A DNA stretch of 64,000 nucleotides. Origin: Gallaecimonas xiamenensis 3-C-1 (lineage in GTDB: Bacteria > Pseudomonadota > Gammaproteobacteria > Enterobacterales > Gallaecimonadaceae). The notes under the pieces are model-generated. The model had not been told where the DNA came from. It ran no database searches and saw only the letters and a program-made list of their open reading frames with translations. Shown piece after piece: positions 53,924-63,975 of this stretch (positions are counted from its first letter, which is position 1; every line of letters starts with the position of its first letter). Where the stretch lies: assembly GCF_000299915.1 (NCBI RefSeq), contig NZ_AMRI01000020.1, positions 1 through 64,000 on the forward strand, given 5' to 3'. A program made the translations under genes and the position numbers.

Positions 53924-55591
53924 ATGACTGCATACCAACAGGCCGCCGCCAGTTGCTTTTTCAATGCCCTACTGAGGGAATGGCCACATTGGACCCTGAT
54001 CAGGGCCCCCGAGCCCCAATTTGTTATCCGCCAGGGCGCCAGCCGCCTTTGCCTGCCTTGTCGGCACTTCTCCCAAAGCGGCCGCCACCTTATCGGTTAT
54101 CCCTTACAGCTGGATGACAAGGCGGTGTCCTTCGACCAGGCCCTGGCCTGGCTCCTTGACCACCCCGAACTGCGCGCCCTGACCGATGCCCCTCGCTCGG
54201 ACGCTTTTTTTGCCCGGGTCGGCCAGAGCACGGCCCAGCTTCGCCATAGCCTGGAGGCGGCCAAAGACAAGGGGATCTTCACCCGGGACCTGGATTTTAT
54301 CGGCGCAGAGTCGGCGCTGGTGGTGGGCCACTCCATCCACCCCTGCCCCAAGGCCAGGGACGGTTTTAGCGAAACAGACAACGCCCGCTATAGCCCGGAA
54401 GGGGGCCAATCCTTCCCCCTGTGCTGGTACCAGGTGCGCCAAGAACGGCTGCACCAGAGTGCCCCGGCCGGTATAGACCGGGACCGGCTGCTGGCAGAAT
54501 TGGCCCCCCCTGTTACCGCCCAGCAGGGCTACAGCCTGCTTCCCTGCCACCCCTTCCAACACCGCCTTTGGCAGCAAGACCCTGCTCTGGCACCGCTGCT
54601 GGCCAAGGGCGACCTGATCTATCTGGGGGAAGACGACGGCCAATGGCGGGCCACCTCTTCGGTGCGGGCCATCTGGCACCCCAAGCATCCCTGGATGCTG
54701 AAGTTTTCCCTGTCGGTGCGCCTCACCAATTCCCTTCGCCACCTGCAACCGGCCGAGTTTGCCAGGGGCGCGACCCTTTGCGAGGTGCTGGCCGCCGGCC
54801 CCCTTGCCGACCTTGAGCGCCGTTACCCGGACTTTGCCCTGCTGCGCGAACCTTTGGGCCTTGGCATCCTGGATGACCAGGGCCAGTTGCTGCCGCAAAC
54901 CATGGTGCTGTGGCGGGACAACCCCTTTCGCGGCCAAGGCGCCCAGCAGGTGGAAGTGCTGGCCACCCTGTTGCAGGACGACCCGGACAAGGGCCTGTCG
55001 CGCCTGGCCCAGCGCCTCTATCAGCAGGTCGATCCCCAAAACCAGGCACTGCTGTGGTTCGCCCTCTTTCTGGAAAAAGCGGTGGAGCCCCTGCTTTACG
55101 CCCAGGCCGAACACGGCCTGCTGTTCGGTGCCCACCAACAGAACATCGTGCTGGCCCTGGATCAAGGGCTGCCGGCCAAGGCCTGGTTCCGCGATTGCCA
55201 GGGCACCGGCTTTACCGGCTTGGCCCAGACCCGCTATGGCCACCTGCAGCCCGGCTTTGCCGAGGCCAGCCAGAACCTGCTGGCCGACCAAATGGGCACC
55301 AAGCTGTTCAGCTACTACCTGATCATCAACGCCACCTTCAACGTCATTTCCAGCCTGGCCGGCAGCGGCCTTGGCGCCGAAGACGACTACCTGTGGCAGC
55401 TCAAAGCCTTCTTGAAACGCCTGAAACTGCGCAACCTCAGCGATCCCCAGGTGCTGGACTACTTGCTGACCAGCCCAGAGCTCTGGGCCAAGGGCAATTT
55501 CCGCTGCGCCTTGCAGGGCATCAATGAAAACACCATGGCCGACCCCCTGGCCCTCTATCACCCCATGGACAACCCCCTGATCGCCCTATGA
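53924..55591 (+). CDS. iucA: NRPS-independent siderophore synthetase, IucA-like
   Basis: A 555-aa adenylating synthetase of the IucA/IucC family, expected to join an N-acyl-N-hydroxy diamine to citrate. Conserved stretches: KARDGFSETDNARYSPEGG, LLPCHPFQHR, SSVRAIWHP.HPWMLKFSLSVRLTNSLRHL and the C-terminal FHxx/IucC-type region (LLFGAHQQNIVLAL, GTKLFSYYLIINATFNVI). I start at 53924 (GGGAG upstream); a longer frame from 53882 would begin beside the Fur box. It overlaps iucB by ATGA. Confidence 0.9.
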   Translation: MTAYQQAAASCFFNALLREWPHWTLIRAPEPQFVIRQGASRLCLPCRHFSQSGRHLIGYPLQLDDKAVSFDQALAWLLDHPELRALTDAPRSDAFFARVGQSTAQLRHSLEAAKDKGIFTRDLDFIGAESALVVGHSIHPCPKARDGFSETDNARYSPEGGQSFPLCWYQVRQERLHQSAPAGIDRDRLLAELAPPVTAQQGYSLLPCHPFQHRLWQQDPALAPLLAKGDLIYLGEDDGQWRATSSVRAIWHPKHPWMLKFSLSVRLTNSLRHLQPAEFARGATLCEVLAAGPLADLERRYPDFALLREPLGLGILDDQGQLLPQTMVLWRDNPFRGQGAQQVEVLATLLQDDPDKGLSRLAQRLYQQVDPQNQALLWFALFLEKAVEPLLYAQAEHGLLFGAHQQNIVLALDQGLPAKAWFRDCQGTGFTGLAQTRYGHLQPGFAEASQNLLADQMGTKLFSYYLIINATFNVISSLAGSGLGAEDDYLWQLKAFLKRLKLRNLSDPQVLDYLLTSPELWAKGNFRCALQGINENTMADPLALYHPMDNPLIAL

Positions 55592-56430
55592 CCAAGACCC
55601 TACACCTGAGCGCCCCCCTGGGCGCCACCGAGCTCGACCAACTCTTTGCCCGCCAGGACATCGACGCCCTGACCCTGGCCGCAGAGACCGCCAGCCTGCC
55701 GGCCCACCAACTGTGGCAGCCCCACCCCCAAGGTGCCCTGTTGCACCGCAGCACCTTTTACCAGTGGCGCGAGCCCTGGCTGGCCGAGACGCTGCTGCCC
55801 CTGGCGCCACAGCAGCTGACCCAGACCGGTGGCATCCGCCACCCCCTGCGCCCCCGGGACCCTACAGGGGTGCTCTACCAGCGCTTTATCCCAAGCCTGG
55901 AGCGGCAGCTGACCCTGCGCCTGGTGGATATCAATGAGGACGGTGAGCGCTTTCACCGCTGGCAAAACGACCCCAGGGTGGCGGCCTTCTGGGAGTACCC
56001 TTTTGGCCGTGACGCCCTGGACCAATACCTGGCCGAGCGCCTGGCCGATCCCCATTGCACCCCCCTTATCGGCTGCTTTGACGGCGTCCCCTTTGGCTAC
56101 TTCGAATGCTACTGGGTGCGGGAAGACCGGCTGGGGCCTTATTGTGACGCCGGCCTTTTCGACCAGGGTTTTCACTGCCTGGTAGGGGAACTGGACTTCC
56201 TGGGCCGGGACAACACCCAGGCCTGGCTCAATGGCCTGAGCCATTTTCTGTTCCTGCGCGAGCCGCGCTGCCAGACCCTGTTTGGCGAGCCCAGGGCCGA
56301 CAACACCGCCATGCTCAAATACCTGCAATGGACCAGTTGGCAAAAGCGCCACGAGTTTGACTTCCCCCACAAGCGCGCCGCCCTGTTGAGCTGCGACAGG
56401 GAAAGCTTTTTCCTGGAGACCCGGCTATGA
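55588..56430 (+). CDS. iucB: Hydroxylysine N-acetyltransferase, IucB-like (GNAT)
   Basis: A 280-aa acyltransferase expected to acetylate N6-hydroxylysine. The C-terminal ~190 residues match the IucB/AlcB GNAT domain (LRLVDINEDGERFHRWQNDPRVAAFWEY, GELDFLGRDNTQAWLNGLSHFLFLREPRCQTLFGEPRADN). The N-terminal part is shorter than in E. coli IucB (~315 aa). It overlaps both neighbours by ATGA, giving strict translational coupling. Confidence 0.88.
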   Translation: MTKTLHLSAPLGATELDQLFARQDIDALTLAAETASLPAHQLWQPHPQGALLHRSTFYQWREPWLAETLLPLAPQQLTQTGGIRHPLRPRDPTGVLYQRFIPSLERQLTLRLVDINEDGERFHRWQNDPRVAAFWEYPFGRDALDQYLAERLADPHCTPLIGCFDGVPFGYFECYWVREDRLGPYCDAGLFDQGFHCLVGELDFLGRDNTQAWLNGLSHFLFLREPRCQTLFGEPRADNTAMLKYLQWTSWQKRHEFDFPHKRAALLSCDRESFFLETRL

Positions 56431-58145
56431 GCCACCTATTGGAGGCTGGCCGCCAGCTGCTGGCCAAGGCCCTGGCCGAGTCCTGTTTTGAAGGCAGCCT
56501 GGTCGCCGAACCTTTGGGCCAGGGCCAGTTTCAGATAAGGCTGCAAAGCGGCCACTGCTACCGCTTTAGCGCCCGCCAAAGCCCCTGGGATTTTCTGCTG
56601 ATAGACCCGGCCAGCATCACCCGTGGCGGCAAGAGCGCCGCCAGCCCCCAACAGTGGCTGCTGGACGCCCAGGCCGAGCTGGCGCTGAGCGACATCACCC
56701 TTGGCAACCTGCTGGCCGAGCTGCAAAACACCCTCTACAGCGACGCTAACACCCTGGCCCGGCAACGTGACTGGCCGGTGCGCCGCCTGGCCGAGCTGGA
56801 CGGGGTAGCCATTCAAGGGCTGCTGGCAGGCCACCCCAAGATCCTCGCCAGCAAGGGCCGGGTCGGTTGGGGCCAGGAGGCCTTGGCCCAATACAGCCCT
56901 GAGGGGGACCAGGATTTTGCCCTGCGTTGGCTGGCCATAAGTAAGGACTGCGCCCAGGCCGGCATCAGCGCCGGCCAGCCCTGGCCTGCCCTTTGGCGCC
57001 AGGCCCTTGGGGACAACGAATGGGCGACCATTAGCCAGCGCTTGGGGGCGGATTGGCAAAGCCAGTACTGGCTGCTGCCGGTGCATCCCTGGCAATGGCA
57101 ACAGCACATTGCCCTGCAATATGCCGAGTTGCTGGCCAGTGGCGCCCTGGTGGACCTTGGCCCCATGGCCGCCCGCTACCGGGCCCAGCTGTCGGTGCGC
57201 ACCTTGAGCGGCCCGGGGGACTATGACCTCAAGCTGCCCCTGACGGTGCTCAATACCTCCTGCTACCGGGGCATACCGGGCCAATACATAGGGGTGGGCC
57301 CGGCCCTGTCGGATTGGCTGGCACAGATAACCTGGCACGACAGCGAACTCAAACACCTGTTGGTGCAGCGGGAGCTGGCCGGTATTCATGTGCCCCACCC
57401 CTGGCAGCGCCAGGTCAAGGGCAGCCCCTATCGCTACCAGGAGATGCTGGGGGCGGTCTGGCGCGACAGCCTGGAAGCGCGCCTCAAACCCGGCCAGCAA
57501 AGCCGGTTGATGGCCAGCCTGATGCACAAGGACACCAGCGGCCAAAGCCTGGTGGCCGAGCATGTGCGCCGCTCCGGGCTCAGCCCCCAGGACTGGCTGA
57601 CGGCCCTGTTCGAGGTCACTGTGGTGCCCCTTTACCACCTGATGTGCCGTTACGGGGTGGGGCTGGTGGCCCATGGCCAGAACATTGCCCTGGTGCTGGA
57701 CAACCATAGGCCGGTGGCCGCCGCCATCAAGGACTTTCACGGCGACCTGCGGCTCTGGGAAGAACCCAAGGCCAAAGCGGCAGGGCTGGACCCGGCAGTA
57801 AGCCAGGTGCTGACCAAGCTGCCGGCCCATTACCTTATTCACGACCTGGTCACCGGCCACCTGGTCACCACCTTGCGCTTTATCTCGCCCCTTTTTGAGC
57901 AGGATCTGGGCCTGGATGAGCGCCAGTTCTATGCCCTGCTGGCCCAGGCCCTGCGCCGCTACCAAGCCAGGCAACCGGCCCTGGCACCGGCCTTTGCCGC
58001 CTTCGACCTCTTTACCCCCGAGCTGCTGCGGGTGTGCCTGAACAAGGTGCGCTACCGCCTCGGCTACGACGACAGCGCCGAGCGGCCCTTGCCGGCCCTC
58101 GGCCACCCCCTTGCCAACCCCCTTTTACATGGAGAACAGTCATGA
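56427..58145 (+). CDS. iucC: NRPS-independent siderophore synthetase, IucC-like
   Basis: A 572-aa synthetase expected to add the second acyl-hydroxylysine to citrate. Features: SKGRVGWG.EALAQYSPEGDQDF, LPVHPWQWQQ, SVRTLSGPGDYDLKLPLTVLNTSCYRGIPG, VAHGQNIALVLDNHRPVAAAIKDFHGDLRLW, and C-terminal CLNKVRYRLGYDDSAERPLPALGHPLANPL, the form typical of IucC. It shares only distant similarity with the iucA product. It overlaps iucD by ATGA. Confidence 0.9.
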   Translation: MSHLLEAGRQLLAKALAESCFEGSLVAEPLGQGQFQIRLQSGHCYRFSARQSPWDFLLIDPASITRGGKSAASPQQWLLDAQAELALSDITLGNLLAELQNTLYSDANTLARQRDWPVRRLAELDGVAIQGLLAGHPKILASKGRVGWGQEALAQYSPEGDQDFALRWLAISKDCAQAGISAGQPWPALWRQALGDNEWATISQRLGADWQSQYWLLPVHPWQWQQHIALQYAELLASGALVDLGPMAARYRAQLSVRTLSGPGDYDLKLPLTVLNTSCYRGIPGQYIGVGPALSDWLAQITWHDSELKHLLVQRELAGIHVPHPWQRQVKGSPYRYQEMLGAVWRDSLEARLKPGQQSRLMASLMHKDTSGQSLVAEHVRRSGLSPQDWLTALFEVTVVPLYHLMCRYGVGLVAHGQNIALVLDNHRPVAAAIKDFHGDLRLWEEPKAKAAGLDPAVSQVLTKLPAHYLIHDLVTGHLVTTLRFISPLFEQDLGLDERQFYALLAQALRRYQARQPALAPAFAAFDLFTPELLRVCLNKVRYRLGYDDSAERPLPALGHPLANPLLHGEQS

Positions 58146-59446
58146 CAGCCCCCCTGGACCTGGCCGGCATCGGTGTTGGCCCCTTTAACCTGAGCATTGC
58201 CGCCCTGCTGGCCAGCCACCGCCAGCCCGGCATCAACAGCGCCTTTTTCGACGCCAAGCCCCAGTTCGATTGGCACCCCGGCATGCTGCTGCCCGGAGTC
58301 AGGTTGCAGACCTCTTTCCTCAAGGATCTGGTCACCGGGGTGGCGCCCCAAAGCCCCTACAGCTTCCTGCAGTTCCTGGTCAGCCATGGGCGCTTCTACC
58401 AGTTCCTGGCCGCCGAGCTGCCGGCTATCAGCCGCGCCGAATACGGCCAGTACCTGGCCTGGGTGGCCGGGCAGCTGGACAACCTGCATTTTGGCCAGGA
58501 ACTGGCGGCCCTGGATTTTGACGGCCGCCATTTCCAGCTGCACTTCAAAGCGGGGGGCCCGCCGGTGGCGGCCCGCCATATCTGCCTTGGCACCGGCAAG
58601 CCTCCCCATATTCCCCCCTGCTGCCAGCCGTTTTTGGGGGACAACTGCTTTCACGCCATCGGCATAGCCCGGCGCCAGTTGGATGTGCGGGGTAAAAGGG
58701 TGGTGGTGCTGGGGGGCGGCCAGTCCGGGGCCGAGGTGTTCGAGGCGCTGCTGGACGGCCACTGGGGCCAGGCCAAGGCCCTGCACTGGGTGTCTCGGCG
58801 CAGCAATTTCGCGCCCCTGGACGAAACCCCCTTCGCCAACGAGGTGTTCACCCCGCAATACATGGCGGCCTTTTTCGACCTGCCGGACGCCACCAAGGCC
58901 CGCACCCTGGCGGACCAGAAGCTGGCCTCCGACGGCATTTCCCCGGACAGCCTCAAGGCCCTCTACCAGAAACTCTACGAGGGCAAGGTTCTGGGCCAGT
59001 TGCCGCCCTTGAGCCTGCGCCCAGGGCGCCACTTGCAGGCCATGCACCAGGGCCAGGGCTACCGCTTGGTGCTGGAAAACCAACTGGACGGCAAGACCGA
59101 AGAGCTGGAGGCAGATCTGGTGATCCTCGCCACCGGCTTTAACCAGGCCCTGCCCGCTTACCTGGCGCCCTTGCAGCACAAACTGGTGCTGGACGCCCAG
59201 GGCCAGCTGAGCCTGGACCGCCACTTCCAAGCCCGCTGGACCGGCCCCGAGACCAACCGCATCTACGCGGTCAACGCCGGGCGCTTTAGCCACGGCATTG
59301 CCGAGCCGCAAATGAGCCTGATGTGCTGGCGTTCGGCCAGCATCATCAACCATTTGGCCGGCCAGCCCCTCTTTGCCACCGACCAGAAGCTGGATCTGGT
59401 CAACTGGCGCCAGGACGGCCCCGATCCACTGGCCCTGGCCGTATAA
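58142..59446 (+). CDS. iucD: L-lysine N6-monooxygenase, IucD-like
   Basis: A 434-aa flavin monooxygenase that hydroxylates lysine (or possibly ornithine), the first step of hydroxamate siderophore synthesis. FAD loop DLAGIGVGPFNLSIAAL (the usual GxGxxN form), NADPH loop VVVLGGGQSGAEVFEALL and the C-terminal DLVILATGFNQALP motif are present. The ATG at 58142 overlaps the iucC stop; GGAGAA lies upstream. Substrate choice of lysine is inferred from the iucABCD context. Confidence 0.9.
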   Translation: MTAPLDLAGIGVGPFNLSIAALLASHRQPGINSAFFDAKPQFDWHPGMLLPGVRLQTSFLKDLVTGVAPQSPYSFLQFLVSHGRFYQFLAAELPAISRAEYGQYLAWVAGQLDNLHFGQELAALDFDGRHFQLHFKAGGPPVAARHICLGTGKPPHIPPCCQPFLGDNCFHAIGIARRQLDVRGKRVVVLGGGQSGAEVFEALLDGHWGQAKALHWVSRRSNFAPLDETPFANEVFTPQYMAAFFDLPDATKARTLADQKLASDGISPDSLKALYQKLYEGKVLGQLPPLSLRPGRHLQAMHQGQGYRLVLENQLDGKTEELEADLVILATGFNQALPAYLAPLQHKLVLDAQGQLSLDRHFQARWTGPETNRIYAVNAGRFSHGIAEPQMSLMCWRSASIINHLAGQPLFATDQKLDLVNWRQDGPDPLALAV

Positions 59447-59464
59447 GGGCCCAACCGCCAATTT

Positions 59465-59488
59465 ACCGCGCGCAAGCGCGGTTTTTTT
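59465..59488 (+). terminator. Terminator of the iuc operon
   Basis: ACCGCGC (59465-59471), loop GCAA, GCGCGGT (59476-59482), followed by seven T. Confidence 0.88.
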
Positions 59489-59537
59489 ATGGCGGCGGAT
59501 CTGCTCCAATGCCAAGACCCCATTTGAAGGAGGGATC

Positions 59538-61115
59538 ATGCATAACAAGACTCTTGCCGCCCTGCTGCTGGCCGGCTTCAGTGCCGGCGCCCTGGCCGCC
59601 AAACCCACCCTGGACATGGACGCTTACCGCCAAGCGGTCAAGACCCTGGCCAGCGACGACTTCGAAGGCCGGGCCCCGCTCAGCGCCGGCGAAACCAAGA
59701 CCATCAACTACCTCAAGGCCGAATTTGCCAAAGCGGGCCTTAGCGCCGGCTATAACGGCCAGTATTTCCAGCCGGTGGAGATGGGTTCCATTACCGCCAA
59801 CCAGGACATGACGCTGCGCATCGGCGACATGGCGTTCAAGCCGGGCAGCGAGTTTGTGGCCCGCACCCAGAAATTTGCCCCCCAGACCGCCCTTAAAGAC
59901 TCGGAGCTGGTGTTTGTGGGTTACGGCATCCACGCCCCCGAGGCGGGCTGGGACGACTACGCCGGGGTCGACGTCAAAGGCAAAACGGTGATCGTGCTGG
60001 TCAACGACCCGGGCTTTGCCACCCAGGACCCCAAGGTCTTTCGCGGCAACACCATGACCTACTACGGCCGCTGGACCTACAAATACGAAGAGGCCATCCG
60101 CCAAGGGGCGGCCGGTGCCCTTATCGTCCATGAAACGGCGCCTGCCGCCTACCCCTGGGGCGTAGTGGAGTCCGGCGCCGTGGGTGAGCGTTTCACCCTG
60201 GTGGACGACACCGACAACGCCCATGAGCTGGACGTCATGGGCTGGCTGCAAAAGGCCAGCGCCGAGCAGATCCTCAAGGCCGCCGGCCAGGATTACGCCC
60301 GCCTCAAGGCCGCTGCCGCCAAGCCGGGCTTCAAGGCGGTGGACCTGGGTCTCAAAGCCAACCTCAAGGTCAACAACACCCTCAAGAAGGCCACCTCCCA
60401 CAACGTGGTGGGCCTTATCAAGGGCAGCAAGTACCCGGACGAGTACCTGGTGGTTTCCGCCCATTGGGACCACTTGGGCCGTAACCCCAACCTGGAAGGC
60501 GACCAGATCTTCAACGGCGCCGTGGACAACGCCACCGGCGCCGCTGCGCTTATAAGCCTGGCCCAGGCCTTCAAGGCGCACCGCCCCGAGCGTTCGGTGC
60601 TGTTTGTTGCCTTCACCGGCGAGGAACAGGGCCTGCTGGGTGCCAAGGCCTTTGCCGCCGCGCCCCCTGTGCCCACCCGCCAGATGGTGGCCCTGCTGAA
60701 CATGGACGGCATGAACGTCTCCGGCAAAGTGGACTACGCCCTGCTGTTTGGCCGTGGCCAAAACAGCCTGGAGCAATACCTGACCGAAGGCGCCAAGGCC
60801 CAGCAGCGCGGCATCAAGGACGATCCCAAACCCCAGGACGGCTACTACTTCCGTTCCGACCACTTCGCCCTGGCCCACAAGGGCGTACCCGGCCTGCTCT
60901 TTATGAGCCTGGGTGCCAACAGCCCGGATTACATCGCCCACCGCTACCACAAGCCCAGCGACGAGTATTCCGACAGCTGGGACCTGAGCGGCACCGAGGC
61001 CGACTTGCAGCTGATCTTCGGCATTGCCGACAAGCTGGCCAACAGCCGCGACTGGCCCAAGTGGTACCCCGGTTCCGAGTTCAAGGCGGCCCGGGACCAG
61101 GACCAACAGCACTAA
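59538..61115 (+). CDS. Exported M28-family zinc aminopeptidase with PA domain
   Basis: A 525-aa secreted peptidase. Signal peptide MHNKTLAALLLAGFSAGALA. A protease-associated (PA) insert (about 130-230) is followed by the M28 catalytic core: SAHWDHLG (zinc His and Asp), FNGAVDNATGAAALI (bridging Asp), FTGEEQGLLGA (general-base Glu and ligand Glu), LNMDGMNV and C-terminal HRYHKPSDEY. It probably trims peptides in the periplasm or outside. AAGGAGGG precedes the ATG. It is a single gene, flanked by terminators. Confidence 0.92.
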   Translation: MHNKTLAALLLAGFSAGALAAKPTLDMDAYRQAVKTLASDDFEGRAPLSAGETKTINYLKAEFAKAGLSAGYNGQYFQPVEMGSITANQDMTLRIGDMAFKPGSEFVARTQKFAPQTALKDSELVFVGYGIHAPEAGWDDYAGVDVKGKTVIVLVNDPGFATQDPKVFRGNTMTYYGRWTYKYEEAIRQGAAGALIVHETAPAAYPWGVVESGAVGERFTLVDDTDNAHELDVMGWLQKASAEQILKAAGQDYARLKAAAAKPGFKAVDLGLKANLKVNNTLKKATSHNVVGLIKGSKYPDEYLVVSAHWDHLGRNPNLEGDQIFNGAVDNATGAAALISLAQAFKAHRPERSVLFVAFTGEEQGLLGAKAFAAAPPVPTRQMVALLNMDGMNVSGKVDYALLFGRGQNSLEQYLTEGAKAQQRGIKDDPKPQDGYYFRSDHFALAHKGVPGLLFMSLGANSPDYIAHRYHKPSDEYSDSWDLSGTEADLQLIFGIADKLANSRDWPKWYPGSEFKAARDQDQQH

Positions 61116-61120
61116 ATTAC

Positions 61121-61145
61121 AAAGCCCTGTATCGCAGGGCTTTTT
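61121..61145 (+). terminator. Terminator of the M28 peptidase gene
   Basis: AAAGCCCTG (61121-61129), loop TATCG, CAGGGCTTT (61135-61143), ending in T run. Confidence 0.87.
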
Positions 61146-61217
61146 CTTGGGGCATTCAGGCTGGGGCCATGGGTCCAGCGCCATAGTGACCGGCGCAGTC
61201 GTTGTTAAGGAGCCCTT

Positions 61218-62771
61218 ATGAAGTCCTTGTTGCCCGCCCTGGCACTGGCCGCCCCCCTGCTTAGCGCCGGGGCCCTTGCCGACCCCTTCAGTTTTGCCCA
61301 GCTCAAGGGCCAGGCCCGCGCCCTGGCCGGCCAGGACTACCAGGCCCCTGCAAACACCCTGCCCAAGGCCCTGGCCAAACTGGACTGGGACCAACACCAG
61401 GCCATCAGCTTCAAACACAGGGCGGCCCTGTGGCAGGACCTGCCCAGCCACTTTCGCGCCGAGTTTTTCCACCTGGGCATGTATGCCCGCACCCCGGTGC
61501 GGCTCTTTGAAGTGGTGGACGGCAGCGCCAAAGAGATTTCCTACAACAGCCGCTTCTTTGACTACGGCAAGTCCGGCCTGAACGGTAAAAAGCTGCCCGC
61601 CGACCTGGGCTTTGCCGGCTTTCGCCTGCACGGCCAGACCGACTGGCAGCGGGATCTGGTGTCCTTCCTTGGCGCCAGTTATTTTCGGGCGGTGGGCTCG
61701 AGCATGCAGTACGGCCTGTCGGCCAGGGGCCTGGCGGTAGACACCGCCCTGCCCCGCCCGGAAGAGTTTCCCCGCTTTACCCGCTTTTACCTGGTCAGGC
61801 CCCAGGGCCAGGACGACAGCGCCGAACTCTACGCCCTGCTCGACTCCCCCAGCATCAGCGGCGCCTACCACTTCGTCATCACCCCGGGAGAGCCCACCCT
61901 GATGCGGGTGGATGCCGCCCTCTATCCCCGCAAGGCCATAGAACGCCTGGGCATAGCGCCTTTGACCAGCATGTACCAGGTGGGAGAAAACGACAGGCGC
62001 GCCGGTTGGGACTGGCGCCCGGAGATCCACGACTCCGACGGCCTGGCCCTGTGGCGCGGTAACGGCGAGTGGCTGTGGCGGCCCCTGGCCAACCCCGCCA
62101 GCCTGCGCTTCAACAGTTTCCTGGACCAATCCCCCAAGGGCTTTGGCCTGATGCAACGGGACCGCAACTTTGACCATTACCAGGACGACGGCGTCTTCTA
62201 CGACAAACGCCCCAGCCTCTGGGTCGAACCCCTGGGGGATTGGGGCAAGGGGGCCGTGGCCCTCACCGAGATCCCCACCCAGGATGAGACCTTCGACAAC
62301 ATCGTCGCCTTCTGGCAGCCGGCCAAACCGGTGCAGCCCGGCCAGGAACTGCTTTACAGCTACAACCTTTACTGGGGCAACCAGGGGCCGGTGCGGCCAC
62401 CCCTGGCCACGGTCAGCGCCACCCGCAGCGGCATGGGCGGCGTGGTGGGCCAGCAGCGCCAGCATTACAGCCACCGCTTCGTGGTGGATTTCAAAGGGGA
62501 TGTCTTCAAGATGCTGGGCCAGGACCCGGGCCTTGAGGCCAGGGTCAGCGCCTCGGCCGGCAAGGTGGAGCTGGTGTCGGTCAGGCCCATTGCCGGCCAC
62601 GACGGCTACCGGGCCCGCTTCGACCTGGTGCCGCCGGCAGGGCAGGCACCTATCGATCTGCGTCTTTACCTAGCCAAGGGCAGTAAGGCCCTCAGTGAAA
62701 CCTGGATCTATCAATGGACGCCGCCGGCGGACGGGGACCGGAGCCTGAGCGCCCCTAACCTTCGCCAATAA
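61218..62771 (+). CDS. Periplasmic glucan biosynthesis protein OpgG/MdoG-like
   Basis: A 517-aa periplasmic protein of the OpgG/OpgD family, needed to build branched osmoregulated glucans. A Sec signal ([21 protein letters not shown], without twin Arg) favours OpgG over OpgD. Conserved features: [65 protein letters not shown] and the C-terminal immunoglobulin-like fold. The usual partner gene opgH (glucosyltransferase) is not next to it; the next gene, mntH, is convergent and overlaps its 3' end by 17 bases. AAGGAG lies upstream of the ATG. Confidence 0.9.
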   Translation: MKSLLPALALAAPLLSAGALADPFSFAQLKGQARALAGQDYQAPANTLPKALAKLDWDQHQAISFKHRAALWQDLPSHFRAEFFHLGMYARTPVRLFEVVDGSAKEISYNSRFFDYGKSGLNGKKLPADLGFAGFRLHGQTDWQRDLVSFLGASYFRAVGSSMQYGLSARGLAVDTALPRPEEFPRFTRFYLVRPQGQDDSAELYALLDSPSISGAYHFVITPGEPTLMRVDAALYPRKAIERLGIAPLTSMYQVGENDRRAGWDWRPEIHDSDGLALWRGNGEWLWRPLANPASLRFNSFLDQSPKGFGLMQRDRNFDHYQDDGVFYDKRPSLWVEPLGDWGKGAVALTEIPTQDETFDNIVAFWQPAKPVQPGQELLYSYNLYWGNQGPVRPPLATVSATRSGMGGVVGQQRQHYSHRFVVDFKGDVFKMLGQDPGLEARVSASAGKVELVSVRPIAGHDGYRARFDLVPPAGQAPIDLRLYLAKGSKALSETWIYQWTPPADGDRSLSAPNLRQ

Positions 62772-63975
62772 GACCAAGGTGCAGCAACAGGTAACCGTTC
62801 AGCCCCACCACCACCAGCACGCTCAGCCAGCCCAGGGCCCGGGTCAGAGGTTTGTTGACCCAGGGCCCCATCAGGGCCTTGTCGTTGGTCAGGCGCAGCA
62901 GCGGCACCAGCGCCAGGGCGATACCGAAGCTCAGCACCACCTGGCTTGCCACCAGGATGCGGGTTGGGTCCCAGCCCAGGGCAATCACCGCCAGGGCCGG
63001 CAGCATGGTCACCAGGCGCCTTAGCCACAGGGGCAGGGAAATGTGCAAAAAGCCCTGCATCACCACCTGCCCGGCCAGGGTGCCCACCACGGTGGACGAC
63101 AGCCCGGCGGCGATCAGGCTAAGGGCAAAGAGGGTGGCCGCCCCCTGACCCAGCAGTGGCACCAGCATCTGGTGGGCCTCTTCAATCTCCGCCACCTGGG
63201 CCTGGCCGCCACTATGGAAAGTAGCCGCCGCCACCGCCACCATGGCCAGGTTGACAAAGCCCGCCACCGTCATGGCCACCGCCACGTCCCAACGGGTGGC
63301 CTTAAGGCTCTGGGCCACGTTTTTACCGTAGCGGTGCTGGGTCAGGGCCGAGTGCAGGTAGATGACATGGGGCATAACGGTGGCCCCCAGCAGCCCCGCC
63401 GCCAGGTAGAGGGCGTCGCTGTTGGCAAGGCCCGGGATAAGCACCCCTTCCAGCAGCGGCCCCGGGGCTGGTTTGGACAAAAACAGCTCGACAATAAAGG
63501 CCGCCGCCACCAGCAGCAGCAAGGCCCCTATCACCCTTTCCAGCAGCGGCTGGCCCCGCCCCTGGAGCATCAGCATGGCCCAGGTCAGGGCACCGGTGAT
63601 AAGGGCCCCTTCCAGCAGGCTGACCCCCAAGAGGATCTTAAAGCCGATGGCGGCGCCGACGAACTCGGCCAGGTCGGTGGCCATGGCAATTACCTCGGCT
63701 TGCAACCAATACAGCCACACCAGGGCTTTGTGGGGCAGCCGGTCCCGCAGGTGCTCGGCCAGGTTTTTGCCGGTCACCACCCCCAATTTGGCCGACAACC
63801 ATTGCACCAGCATCGCCATCAGGTTGGCCCATAGCAGCACCCACAGCAGGCTGTAGCCGAACTGGGCACCGGACTGGATATTGGTGGCGAAATTACCCGG
63901 ATCTATGTAGCCGATGGCGGCGATAAAGGCCGGGCCCAGCAGCGACAGGCGCAGCCTTCGCTGGCCGGGGCTCAT
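62755..63975 (-). CDS. mntH: Nramp-family manganese/iron transporter MntH
   Basis: A 406-aa proton-coupled divalent metal importer with eleven transmembrane helices. Metal-binding DPGN in helix 1 ([14 protein letters not shown]) and the helix 6 motif [11 protein letters not shown] are present. I start at the ATG at 63975, with AAGG just upstream; a TTG at 63990 would add five residues. Its promoter region is outside the window. The 3' end overlaps the convergent opgG-like gene. Confidence 0.94.
   Translation of the reverse strand: MSPGQRRLRLSLLGPAFIAAIGYIDPGNFATNIQSGAQFGYSLLWVLLWANLMAMLVQWLSAKLGVVTGKNLAEHLRDRLPHKALVWLYWLQAEVIAMATDLAEFVGAAIGFKILLGVSLLEGALITGALTWAMLMLQGRGQPLLERVIGALLLLVAAAFIVELFLSKPAPGPLLEGVLIPGLANSDALYLAAGLLGATVMPHVIYLHSALTQHRYGKNVAQSLKATRWDVAVAMTVAGFVNLAMVAVAAATFHSGGQAQVAEIEEAHQMLVPLLGQGAATLFALSLIAAGLSSTVVGTLAGQVVMQGFLHISLPLWLRRLVTMLPALAVIALGWDPTRILVASQVVLSFGIALALVPLLRLTNDKALMGPWVNKPLTRALGWLSVLVVVGLNGYLLLHLGLIGEG

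Noticed and set aside
59487..62600. Open frame of more than 1000 codons on the minus strand opposite the M28 peptidase and opgG-like genes
   Set aside because: It is a shadow of GC-rich codon use: repetitive Val/Gly/Ala/His-rich translation, no domain, no ribosome site, and both opposing genes are clear family members.
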